Positions 1-5,377 of a stretch of DNA of 5,377 bases are shown in pieces. The stretch is from Alphaproteobacteria bacterium. GTDB taxonomy: Bacteria > Pseudomonadota > Alphaproteobacteria > Rhizobiales > Xanthobacteraceae. A program made the translations under genes and the position numbers. The stretch lies in contig VAZU01000413.1 of assembly GCA_005884745.1 (NCBI GenBank), forward strand, positions 1,407 through 6,783, read 5' to 3'. The notes below the pieces were generated by a model, which was given only the letters and a program-made list of their open reading frames with translations, was not told the origin of the DNA and did no database searches. Every line of letters starts with the position of its first letter. The first letter of the stretch is position 1.

Positions 1-153
1 CCGCGCGCGCACATCACCCAACATTACCCCGTGCCGATTCCGCGGCCGCGCGATCCCGTACATTCCCGCACGCACCCGGCCTTCGCACCGCTGTACGAGA
101 GGCTCTGGGCGGACCTCTCCCGCGAGGTCGATCAGCGGGCGGAGGCGGCATGA
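1..153 (+). CDS. ABC transporter ATP-binding protein, C-terminal end (partial)
   Basis: The reading frame is open from the first base and stops at TGA 151-153, giving the last 50 residues of a protein that begins outside the window. The tail contains VPIPRPRD and, later, FAPLYERLWADL. This resembles the end of SsuB/TauB/NrtD-type ATPases, where a PxPRPRD segment is followed by a short helix ending in LW.DL. Such ATPases sit on the cytoplasmic face and energise import of sulfonates, taurine, nitrate or similar small anions. The Walker, Q-loop and signature motifs lie upstream and are not visible, so the call depends on the tail and on overlap with a permease gene of the same transporter class. 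The stop overlaps the permease start as ATGA, which indicates translational coupling in one operon. The substrate cannot be told from this fragment. Confidence 0.72.
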   Translation, partial: PRAHITQHYPVPIPRPRDPVHSRTHPAFAPLYERLWADLSREVDQRAEAA

Positions 154-908
154 TGATTGGCGATTCCCGCTACGCGTGGGCGCGCCAGCTTGCCGCATTC
201 GCGCTCCTGCTCGCGGTGTGGGAGGCCGCCGGCCGCGCCGACTTGCTCAATCCGATGTATGCGCCTAGTCCGAGCCGGGTCGCAGCCGCGCTCGTCGAGC
301 TGTTCTCGGACGGTCGAATCTGGCCGCATCTCGAGGCAACGTTCACTGCCGCGCTCGGCGGTCTCGCGCTCGGCATTGCCGTGGGCATTCTCCTCGGCGT
401 CGTTGCGGCCGGCGTTCGCTTCGTCGCGGAGCTGCTCGAGCCGGTGATGACCGTGCTCAACGCCATCCCGCGCGTGATCCTCGCGCCGCTGTTCGTGATC
501 TGGCTCGGCATCGGGCTGGCCTCCAAAATTGCGCTGGCGTTCATTCTGGTCGCGGTGCTGATCTTCTTCACCGTGTTCACCGGAATCCGGCAGGTGGACC
601 GCAGGCTGGTCGAGCGCGTCATCACGCTCGGCGGCGGCCGCTGGGCGCTCGTGCGACATGTCTATCTGCCGTCGGTCGCGGCCTGGGTGCTCGGCAATCT
701 GAAAGTCGCGGTCGGCTTTGCCTTCACGGGCGCCTGCGTGGGGGAGTTCGTGGCGGCAACCCACGGCCTCGGCTATCTCCTGTCGTTTGCGCAGAGCACC
801 TACAATGCCGCCCTGATGTTCGCGCTGATTCTTCTGATTCTTGCGGTGGTGCTGCTGATCTTTGGCGTTGCGGGTCGATTGGAAAAATATCTGCTGCGCT
901 GGAATTGA
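150..908 (+). CDS. ABC transporter permease, SsuC/TauC/NrtB-like (BPD_transp_1 family)
   Basis: This is a complete 252-residue inner-membrane permease, a usual length for the family. Hydrophobic segments lie at about residues 12-28, 66-88, 103-122, 125-146, 178-197 and 215-241, consistent with six helices. Family hallmarks are the NAIPRVILAPLFVIWLGIG stretch (104-122) and the cytoplasmic EAA loop that docks on the ATPase (about 155-175). In that loop the usual EAA reads ERV, the glycines are at 161-163 and the LP pair at 173-174. VGEF at 197-200 is also typical. No periplasmic binding protein is visible, so the substrate (sulfonate, taurine, nitrate or a related compound) is unassigned. The gene opens with tandem ATGs at 150 and 153. 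GGAGG at 141-145 is only 4 nt from the first and 7 nt from the second, so ATG 153 may be the main start. It is the last gene of its operon because the next gene is convergent. Confidence 0.9.
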   Translation: MMIGDSRYAWARQLAAFALLLAVWEAAGRADLLNPMYAPSPSRVAAALVELFSDGRIWPHLEATFTAALGGLALGIAVGILLGVVAAGVRFVAELLEPVMTVLNAIPRVILAPLFVIWLGIGLASKIALAFILVAVLIFFTVFTGIRQVDRRLVERVITLGGGRWALVRHVYLPSVAAWVLGNLKVAVGFAFTGACVGEFVAATHGLGYLLSFAQSTYNAALMFALILLILAVVLLIFGVAGRLEKYLLRWN

Positions 909-946
909 CACTACTGTCGGTTACTCGATGCGTCATGTCCCACCGC

Positions 947-985
947 GCTGCGGATCGGCTCGCGTGCCCGAAACCGGGCCGCAGC
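947..985. repeat. Nested inverted repeats in the convergent intergenic region
   Basis: GCTGCGG (947-953) is complementary to CCGCAGC (979-985). Inside it, GCCCG (966-970) pairs with CGGGC (975-979) around AAAC; the two stems share base 979, so they compete at one position. The element lies 38 bp past the permease stop, between converging genes, where a two-way terminator is expected. No T-run follows on either strand, so a classical intrinsic terminator is not supported. It could slow polymerase or protect the 3' end, or be chance in GC-rich DNA. Confidence 0.3.
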
Positions 986-1024
986 TTGCAGCCGGCATCG
1001 GCTAGCCGGCGTACGCTTCGTCCA

Positions 1025-1037
1025 TGATCGACGATCA
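1025..1037. repeat. Perfect 13-bp palindrome TGATCG-A-CGATCA
   Basis: Two 6-bp arms flank a single central base in the noncoding stretch downstream of the permease gene. A one-mismatch copy occurs at 3925-3937, just before the MFS gene. Size and symmetry would suit a dimeric regulator. However, a 13-mer with one mismatch is expected by chance more than once in a window this long, and this copy sits at gene 3' ends rather than at a promoter. Treat it as a weak candidate. Confidence 0.2.
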
Positions 1038-1105
1038 ACGCGGCGCCCGGCCGCAGCATTGCGGGGGCTCGCCCCACGGGCAGCAAATGCAGGGTGCCCG
1101 GCTGT

Positions 1106-1570
1106 TCAATCGGAGTATTGCCGACTGTCGATCCGCGTGATGCCGTACTCACGCATCCAATCTTCGGTCCGCTTCCCGGGCAGCGCGCCGAGACCTGCGG
1201 TCCAGGACAGCGCGCTCTCGATGCCGTACTGCTGGACCGGACCTACCGCCTCCGGATGGTCGAGACTGCCGATCGTCACGCCGATGCTGCCGCTCTCGAT
1301 GCGGTGCCACGTGAGCGGAGTGCCGCAGGCGCCGCAAAAGCCGCGCTCTGCGATATTGGAACTAGCAAAGATCGCGGGGCGTCCGCGCGTCCACCGTAGG
1401 TGCTCGCGCTTTACGCTCGCGAATGCCATGAAGGGCTGGCCGGAAGCTTTCTGGCACATGCGGCAATGGCAGATGCTCGCGTGCTCGGGCGGTGTCAGCA
1501 ATCGATAACGCACCGCGCCGCATTGACAACCGCCGGTCCAGTCGATCGTGCGGGCCTTGCTGTCGCTCAC
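1106..1570 (-). CDS. GFA-family zinc protein (DUF636/CENP-V fold)
   Basis: With the start chosen here the protein has 154 residues, a normal length for the family. It carries the full cysteine pattern of glutathione-dependent formaldehyde-activating (Gfa) relatives: GGCQCG (C15, C17), ICHCRMC (C34, C36, C39) and FCGACGTPL (C79, C82). These seven cysteines bind two zinc ions in characterised members. Only a few family members have been linked to the S-hydroxymethylglutathione reaction and most are functionally undefined, so a thiol- or aldehyde-related role is an inference. The frame stays open to a GTG at 1618 (170 residues). GTG 1570 is preferred because a GGGA lies 7 nt upstream, family members begin shortly before the first CxC, and a candidate promoter would start transcription near 1620. 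It lies downstream of hxlR on the same strand, 165 bp away (117 bp from the longer start), so it may be cotranscribed with hxlR or have its own promoter. Confidence 0.88.
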   Translation of the reverse strand: MSDSKARTIDWTGGCQCGAVRYRLLTPPEHASICHCRMCQKASGQPFMAFASVKREHLRWTRGRPAIFASSNIAERGFCGACGTPLTWHRIESGSIGVTIGSLDHPEAVGPVQQYGIESALSWTAGLGALPGKRTEDWMREYGITRIDSRQYSD

Positions 1571-1626
1571 CTGGTTTTCCCGCGGGCAGAATTGGGGGGT
1601 TGATACCGAGCTTCGCACGGCGCCTC

Positions 1627-1655
1627 AGCTTTCCGCCAACCGTCTCCGGCGTCAA
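1627..1655 (-). promoter_or_regulatory. Candidate promoter for the GFA gene
   Basis: On the minus strand TTGACG (1655-1650) matches five of six bases of the sigma-70 -35 consensus. Exactly 17 nt separate it from AAAGCT (1632-1627), a poor -10. Transcription would start near 1620. That would leave GTG 1618 almost leaderless and give GTG 1570 a leader of about 50 nt. The weak -10 keeps confidence low. Confidence 0.25.
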
Positions 1656-1735
1656 CCCGATGCCAGGCAGCCAGGGTCAGCGGCGGGCAGCGCGGTGGGT
1701 GCTGGTCCCGCGGCATGGGCTATATCAATCTGGCT

Positions 1736-2140
1736 TCAGCGCCCCTCCCCGGCATCGAACCGGCGCCGCGCGGCCTCGATGGCGGCGCGGTTCTGGCGCG
1801 CCCATAGCCCGAGGCGGCTCACCGGCTCGAGCAGCGAATGGCCGAGCTTGGTGAGCGCGTAGTCGACCCGCGGAGGAATGGTCGGGAACGCCGTGCGGGT
1901 CACGAGGCCGTCGCGCTCCAGGCCCCGCAGCGTCAAGGTCAGCATCCGCTGCGAGATGCTGCCGAGCGCGCGGCGCAGCTCGTTGAACCGCTTCGGCCCC
2001 TCCCCCAGAGCGGAGACGACCAGCACCGTCCATTTGTCGCCGACCCGCGCCAGCACCTCGCTGACCGCGCGGCAATCCTCGGCCACTTCGAGGTTACTCG
2101 GTATCAGCGCTGTGCCTTCTTGCCCTTGCCGACCGGTCAT
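1736..2140 (-). CDS. HxlR-family winged-helix transcriptional regulator
   Basis: The protein has 134 residues and the HxlR (DUF24/MarR-like) signature throughout: [20 protein letters not shown] (21-40), [21 protein letters not shown] (51-71, helix-turn-helix and recognition helix), LERDGLVTR (74-82) and the wing [12 protein letters not shown] (92-103). HxlR proteins bind as dimers to palindromic operators. Several, such as YodB and HypR of Bacillus, are repressors switched by quinones or disulfide stress through an N-terminal cysteine. Here C23 is the only cysteine and sits in the matching region, just before the first helix. The ATG at 2140 has AAGG 8 nt upstream, inside the operator arm. 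A GTG at 2086 would give a shorter N-terminus starting just before C23 but lacks a good ribosome-binding site. The gene is divergent from pirin and probably controls itself and pirin through the inverted repeat at 2145-2177. Confidence 0.92.
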   Translation of the reverse strand: MTGRQGQEGTALIPSNLEVAEDCRAVSEVLARVGDKWTVLVVSALGEGPKRFNELRRALGSISQRMLTLTLRGLERDGLVTRTAFPTIPPRVDYALTKLGHSLLEPVSRLGLWARQNRAAIEAARRRFDAGEGR

Positions 2141-2144
2141 CTAT

Positions 2145-2177
2145 CTAGCCTTGGTATCAAACCATAACCAAGGCTAG
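2145..2177. promoter_or_regulatory. Probable HxlR operator: perfect 11-bp inverted repeat
   Basis: CTAGCCTTGGT (2145-2155) and ACCAAGGCTAG (2167-2177) are perfectly complementary arms separated by 11 bp, so arm centres are 22 bp apart, close to two helical turns. The element starts five bases before the hxlR start codon and lies between two divergent genes, where an autoregulating HxlR dimer would be expected. A further CCAAGG core at 2189-2194 lies 21 bp from the matching core at 2168-2173. The left arm also contains the hxlR ribosome-binding site. The palindrome is direct observation; assignment to HxlR is inference from position and symmetry. Confidence 0.65.
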
Positions 2178-2180
2178 GCT
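2151..2180 (+). promoter_or_regulatory. Candidate pirin promoter overlapping the operator
   Basis: TTGGTA (2151-2156) and TAGGCT (2175-2180) are 18 nt apart and would start transcription near 2187, giving a leader of about 98 nt. The -35 lies in the left operator arm and the -10 overlaps the right arm, so a bound regulator would block polymerase. Both hexamers match the sigma-70 consensus only partly, so this is tentative. Confidence 0.25.
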
Positions 2181-2199
2181 TCCCAATGCCAAGGTTCAA
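2171..2199 (-). promoter_or_regulatory. Candidate hxlR promoter
   Basis: On the minus strand TTGAAC (2199-2194) is followed after 17 nt by TAGCCT (2176-2171). Transcription would begin near 2164, leaving a leader of about 24 nt that contains the AAGG ribosome-binding site. The -10 lies in the right operator arm and the extra CCAAGG core sits next to the -35, which suits autorepression. The hexamers are weak matches. Confidence 0.28.
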
Positions 2200-2215
2200 G
2201 ATCACCGTGTCGTCC

Positions 2216-2253
2216 GCAGAGGCGCGGTCTTCGGAAGGCGCCCTCACCTCTGC
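2216..2253 (+). promoter_or_regulatory. Structured pirin leader: bulged hairpin with cUUCGg tetraloop
   Basis: GCAGA (2216-2220) pairs with TCTGC (2249-2253). Directly inside, GGCGC (2221-2225) pairs with GCGCC (2238-2242), leaving a 6-nt bulge on the 3' side (2243-2248). The tip is a TC/GA stem closing a TTCG loop, the especially stable cUUCGg tetraloop at 2229-2234, with a small GG/AG internal loop below it. The structure ends 31 nt before the pirin ATG and leaves the ribosome-binding site free. No T-run follows, so it is not an intrinsic terminator. It may stabilise the mRNA or bind a factor; chance in GC-rich DNA is possible. Confidence 0.4.
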
Positions 2254-2284
2254 CGTCGACCGATCCATTTAGAGAGAAATCGCG

Positions 2285-3193
2285 ATGTCCATTCGGCCCG
2301 TGAAGCGCATCATCGAATCCAAGCCCACGATCGAAGGCGCGGGCGTGAAGCTGCGGCGCGCCTTCGGCTTCGGGGAGACGAGCGAGTTCGATCCGTTCCT
2401 CCTGCTCGACGACTTCCGCAACGATCGGCCGGAGGACTATCGGGCCGGATTTCCCTGGCATCCGCACCGCGGCATCGAGACCATCACCTACGTGCTGGCG
2501 GGCAGCGTCGACCACGGCGACAGCCTGGGAAACCGCGGCCAGCTCGGCGCCGGCGACGTGCAGTGGATGACGGCCGGGCGCGGCATTCTCCACCAGGAAA
2601 TGCCGCAGGGAGACCCGCAGGGGCGCATGCACGGCTTCCAGCTGTGGGCCAACCTGCCGTCGTCGCTGAAGATGACGGCGCCGCGCTATCAGGACATCAA
2701 GGCGGCCGAAATACCGGAAATCACCGATGACGACGGCACCCGCATGCGGATCGTGTGCGGCGAGTTCTGGGGAAAACGCGGTCCGGTCGAAGGCGTTGCC
2801 GCGGACCCGCGCTATCTCGACGTCTGGGTCCCGCCGGGCCGGCGCAAGACCCTCCCCGTGGAGACCGAGCGCCACGCCTTCGCCTATGTGTTCGAGGGCT
2901 CCGGGACGTTCCGGGCCGCGTCGCAGCCGTTCGGGGTCCTGACCGAGAAAACCGGGGACGCAGGCGACACCCTGGTCCGCGAGCGAACGGGAAACCGGTC
3001 GCTCGTGGTGTTCGATCGCGGCGACGACGTGACGGTCGAGGCCGGCGAGGAAGGCGTTCGGTTCCTGCTGGTTTCCGGCAAGCCGATCGAGGAGCCGGTC
3101 GCCTGGTATGGGCCGATCGTGATGAACACCGAGGCGGAGCTGCAGCAAGCGTTCACGGAGTTGCGCAACGGGACGTTCATCACGCAAAAGTGA
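2285..3193 (+). CDS. Pirin family protein (bicupin, quercetinase-like)
   Basis: This 302-residue protein has the usual bacterial pirin length. The N-terminal cupin holds the metal site: FPWHPHRGIETITYVLAG (56-73) with H59 and H61, and GRGILHQEMPQ (98-108) with H103 and E105. These match the three-His/one-Glu iron site of human pirin and E. coli YhhW. DVQWMTAGRG and HGFQLWANLP (116-125) are further hallmarks. The second cupin (about 175-290) contains VFEGSG and the C-terminal GKPIEEPVAWYGPIVMN segment, close to the family pattern. Bacterial pirins have shown quercetin 2,3-dioxygenase activity in some cases and regulatory binding in others, so the substrate here is open. The protein is predicted to be cytoplasmic, with no signal peptide. 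The start is supported by AGAGAG 8 nt upstream (2271-2276). It is divergent from hxlR across a palindromic operator, so induction by an electrophile or quinone signal is a reasonable inference. Confidence 0.94.
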   Translation: MSIRPVKRIIESKPTIEGAGVKLRRAFGFGETSEFDPFLLLDDFRNDRPEDYRAGFPWHPHRGIETITYVLAGSVDHGDSLGNRGQLGAGDVQWMTAGRGILHQEMPQGDPQGRMHGFQLWANLPSSLKMTAPRYQDIKAAEIPEITDDDGTRMRIVCGEFWGKRGPVEGVAADPRYLDVWVPPGRRKTLPVETERHAFAYVFEGSGTFRAASQPFGVLTEKTGDAGDTLVRERTGNRSLVVFDRGDDVTVEAGEEGVRFLLVSGKPIEEPVAWYGPIVMNTEAELQQAFTELRNGTFITQK

Positions 3194-3270
3194 GCGCCCG
3201 GTGGCATACGGCATCGGTTCTCCCCACGTTTGCTCAGCAGCCGAGGGATGAACCGAGCTGTCCCCGTTAT

Positions 3271-3285
3271 CGCGCGATCTGCGCG
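3271..3285 (+). repeat. Small GC hairpin between pirin and dps
   Basis: CGCGC (3271-3275) and GCGCG (3281-3285) flank GATCT and are followed by CTTTC. It is the only compact stem noticed in the 129-bp pirin-dps gap. It could be a weak terminator of pirin or part of the dps leader, but the T-tract is too short to support termination strongly. No convincing sigma-70 or EcfG-type (GGAAC-N16/17-CGTT) promoter for dps was found in this gap. Confidence 0.22.
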
Positions 3286-3322
3286 CTTTCGTGCTCGGCA
3301 ACCGTCTGAAGGAGACAGCGAT

Positions 3323-3844
3323 ATGACCACGGAGACAGCGAAAACACGCCGCAAGGCCTCGCTCGCCACGCCGACGAACCTCGGAGCCGACGCGGTACGG
3401 GACATCTCGGGCGCGCTCACGATCCTGCTCGCGGACATGTTCGCGCTGTACCTGAAAACCAAGAACTTCCACTGGCACGTCTCGGGTCCGCACTTTCGCG
3501 ATTATCATCTGTTGCTGGACGAGCAGGGCGACCAGATTTTTGCCGCCACCGACCCCATCGCGGAGCGCGTGCGCAAGATCGGCGGCACGACCCTGCGGTC
3601 GATCGGTCAGATCAGCCACCAGCAGCGCGTCTTGGACAACGACGCCGAGTACGTGACGCCGCTCGACATGTTGGCGGAACTGAGGGACGACAACCTTCAG
3701 CTGATCGCGCACATGCGCGAGGTCCACGATCTGTGCGACGAGCACGGCGACGTGGCAAGCACGAGCTTGCTGGAAAACTGGATCGACGAAGCCGAGCGGC
3801 GCACCTGGTTCCTCTACGAGGCGACCCGCCGGACGGGTGGCTGA
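3323..3844 (+). CDS. dps: Dps family DNA-protection / ferritin-like protein
   Basis: With this start the protein has 173 residues, close to E. coli Dps (167). The start is set by AAGGAGA (3309-3315), a near-perfect ribosome-binding site 7 nt before ATG 3323; an upstream in-frame ATG at 3230 adds 31 unconserved residues and is rejected. The Dps signature NFHWHVSGPHF (48-58) and YHLLLDEQGDQIFAATDPIAER (61-82) contains the inter-subunit ferroxidase ligands H50, H62, D66, D77 and E81. The basic N-terminal tail (KTRRK, 7-11) could contact DNA, as in E. coli Dps. Family members form 12-subunit shells in the cytoplasm that oxidise Fe(II) with peroxide, store the iron and shield DNA. It follows pirin by 129 bp on the same strand, so it may be cotranscribed or separately controlled. 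Confidence 0.95.
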   Translation: MTTETAKTRRKASLATPTNLGADAVRDISGALTILLADMFALYLKTKNFHWHVSGPHFRDYHLLLDEQGDQIFAATDPIAERVRKIGGTTLRSIGQISHQQRVLDNDAEYVTPLDMLAELRDDNLQLIAHMREVHDLCDEHGDVASTSLLENWIDEAERRTWFLYEATRRTGG

Positions 3845-3924
3845 TCATCGCGGCGATGGGCTCTCGCGGTCGCCGAACTGGCGCGGCCATCTCGTTGAAA
3901 TGGAGCTCGCGACGCACGTCCGTG

Positions 3925-3937
3925 TGATCGATGATCA
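3925..3937. repeat. Imperfect palindrome TGATCG-A-TGATCA before the MFS gene
   Basis: It differs by one base from the perfect palindrome at 1025-1037. It lies directly upstream of the open MFS frame and contains the TGA that closes that frame at 3932. An operator role is possible only if transcription starts close by. Chance similarity is quite likely. Confidence 0.18.
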
Positions 3938-5377
3938 ATCGTACCGGGTTGCGCCGATCAAGCGAAGCCCTGGGTATTGGCCGCGACCATCCTCGGCTCC
4001 AGCATGGCGTTCATCGACGGCTCGGTGGTCAACGTCGCGCTCCCGGCCATTCAATCCGACCTGAATGTGTCCGTCCAAGGCGCGCAGTGGGTCGTCAACG
4101 GCTACATGCTCATGCTCGGCGCGTTGATCCTGGTCGGCGGCTCGGCCGGCGACCGCTTCGGACGCCGACGGGTTTTTGCTTCGGGCATTGCTGTCTTCAC
4201 AGCCGCGTCGATCGGATGCGGGTTCGCGCCCAATGTCACGGTGCTGATCGCCGCCCGCGTCGTTCAGGGCGTCGGCGGCGCGCTGCTGGTTCCGGTCAGC
4301 CTGGCGATCATCAGCGCGGCCTTCCCGGCACCGGAACGCGGCAAGGCCATCGGCACGTGGGCCGGCTTTTCGGCCGTCACCACCGCGCTCGGGCCGGTTC
4401 TCGGGGGCTGGCTGGTGGATACGGTGTCGTGGCGCGCGATCTTCTTCGTCAACGTGCCGATCGCCGTCGTCACGCTCGGGATCGCGTTCCGGCACGTGCC
4501 GGAGAGCCGCAAGCCGCCCGAAGATTCACCCCTGGACTGGCCGGGCGGTTTCCTGGCGGCACTCGGGCTCGGCGCATTGGCCTATGGGCTGACGGCAGCA
4601 TCCGAACGCGACTGGACGCACCCGTCCGTGTCCGGCGCGCTGATCGCAAGCGCGATCTTGATGATTGCGTTCGTCCGGCGCGAGGCGCGCGCCGCCTCGC
4701 CCATGCTGCCGTTCGGCCTGTTTCGCTCCATGACTTTCAGTGGCGCCAACATCGTGACGCTACTGCTCTATTTCGCGCTGAGCGGCGCCTTCTTCTTCCT
4801 GCCGTTCGACTTGATCGAGATCCAGGGCTATTCCGCCACGCTCGCGGGCGCCGCCTTCCTGCCGTTCACGTTGATCATGGGCGGCCTATCCACTTGGTCA
4901 GGCGGGCTCACGGACCGCTACGGCGCGCGACTGCTCTTGACCGCGGGGCCGCTGGTCGCAGCTGCGGGGTTGGCGCTGTTCGCGGTGCCGAGCATCGGCG
5001 GATCCTATTGGGCGACGTTCTTCCCGGGCATGGTCGTGCTCGGGCTGGGTATGACGATCAGCGTGGCGCCGCTGACCACGACGGTCATGAGTTCGGTCGA
5101 GGATCGTCATGCCGGGACGGCATCGGGCATCAACAATGCGGTTTCCCGCGTTGCCGGCATGCTGGCGGTCGCGCTGCTGGGGACCCTTGCGGTGAGCGCA
5201 TTCGGGTCCGCGCTGGAGACGCGCCTGACCGGCCTGCCGGTCACCCCCGAAGTCCGCCGCGCGCTGAAGGCAGAGGTTGCCAAGCTTGCCGAAGCGCAGG
5301 TGCCTTCGCAGGCTCGGGGCGAGCAACAATTGGTGCTCAAGCAGGCACTGAACGAGTCCTTCGTCCAGAGCTTTCGG
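3935..5377 (+). CDS. DHA2 (EmrB/QacA-like) MFS exporter, 3' partial, 5' end unresolved
   Basis: An open frame of 481 codons runs from TGA 3932-3934 to the window edge. It encodes a drug:H+ antiporter of the 14-helix DHA2 type in the inner membrane. Motif D1 is AFIDGSVVNVALPAIQ (about 4007-4054), motif A is GGSAGDRFGRRRVF (about 4136-4177) and motif C is LGPVLGGWL (about 4388-4414). NGYMLMLGALILVGG and VQGVGGALLVPVSLAII are also typical. A long loop rich in K, E and Q (about 5245-5377) fits the segment before the last helix, so only the final helix and tail seem to be missing. The start is odd. Upstream of KPWVLAATILGSS there is no ATG or GTG in frame. TTG 3977 or ATG 4004 would cut into helix 1. 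An ATG at 3900 in another frame opens a plausible N-terminus and would need a one-base shift. The substrate is unknown. No membrane-fusion partner is visible. Confidence 0.87.

Noticed and set aside
132..911. A 259-codon minus-strand frame opposite the permease
   Set aside because: It mirrors the permease almost exactly in extent; its charged E/R/H/Q-rich composition is the usual complement of a hydrophobic membrane-protein gene.
1024..1140. A 38-codon plus-strand small ORF starting MIDDQRGARPQ
   Set aside because: No ribosome-binding site was seen, its 3' end overlaps the end of the GFA gene, and it shows no recognisable motif.
1059..1508. Plus-strand frames opposite the GFA gene
   Set aside because: The minus strand carries all seven conserved zinc-binding cysteines; the plus-strand products show no family features.
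3230..3322. Upstream extension of Dps from ATG 3230
   Set aside because: The 31 extra residues look noncoding in character, and AAGGAGA sits ideally before ATG 3323.
3194..3322. An EcfG (general stress) promoter for dps
   Set aside because: A TGAAC at 3249-3253 and a CGTT at 3265-3268 are present, but the gap is 11 nt instead of 16-17.
2174..3745. A 523-codon open frame on the minus strand, antisense to both pirin and dps and reaching into the operator
   Set aside because: It covers two well-supported plus-strand genes plus noncoding DNA, shows only low-complexity R/A/D/H-rich sequence with no recognisable domain, and is expected from GC-rich codon bias seen on the opposite strand.
3846..3860. 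CATCG-cgg-CGATG stem just after dps as a terminator
   Set aside because: The stem is only 5 bp with a 3-nt loop and no following T-run, too weak to call.
3935..4495. A 186-codon minus-strand frame opposite the MFS gene
   Set aside because: Same reason: a hydrophilic shadow of a membrane protein with clear MFS motifs on the plus strand.

Overview
The window reads as a GC-rich proteobacterial chromosome segment. The protein styles (a SsuC/TauC-type importer, a pirin next to an HxlR regulator, a Dps, and a DHA2 exporter beginning KPWVLAATILGSSM) recall Rhizobiales, especially Bradyrhizobium relatives. That placement is inference from protein flavour and base composition, not a computed classification. 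No RNA genes, insertion sequences, CRISPR arrays or phage genes were seen.

Layout. (1) 1-908, plus strand: the 3' end of an ABC-importer ATPase overlaps a complete permease gene; together they are the end of a nitrate/sulfonate/taurine-type uptake operon. (2) 909-1105: a short convergent intergenic region with inverted repeats but no T-tract terminator. (3) 2140-1106, minus strand: an HxlR-family regulator followed by a GFA-family (DUF636/CENP-V fold) zinc protein. (4) 2141-2284: the divergent control region between hxlR and pirin. It holds a perfect 11-bp inverted repeat with 11-bp spacing, a third half-site, and a stable-looking leader hairpin with a cUUCGg loop. (5) 2285-3844, plus strand: pirin, then Dps with a strong Shine-Dalgarno sequence. 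(6) 3935-5377, plus strand: a DHA2-type 14-helix MFS exporter that runs off the window. Its 5' end is abnormal: no ATG or GTG precedes the conserved first helix in the open frame.

How it may work together. HxlR proteins are often thiol- or electrophile-sensing repressors, pirins are cupins with quercetinase-like active sites, GFA proteins are linked to thiol or aldehyde chemistry, Dps sequesters iron and protects DNA, and DHA2 exporters expel toxic compounds. The central cluster therefore looks like a small electrophile/oxidative-stress locus centred on the hxlR-pirin operator. The gene families are well supported; the shared regulation is inference. I did not find a convincing wholly new system. 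The points most worth a second look are the operator architecture, the pirin leader hairpin and the missing start of the MFS gene.
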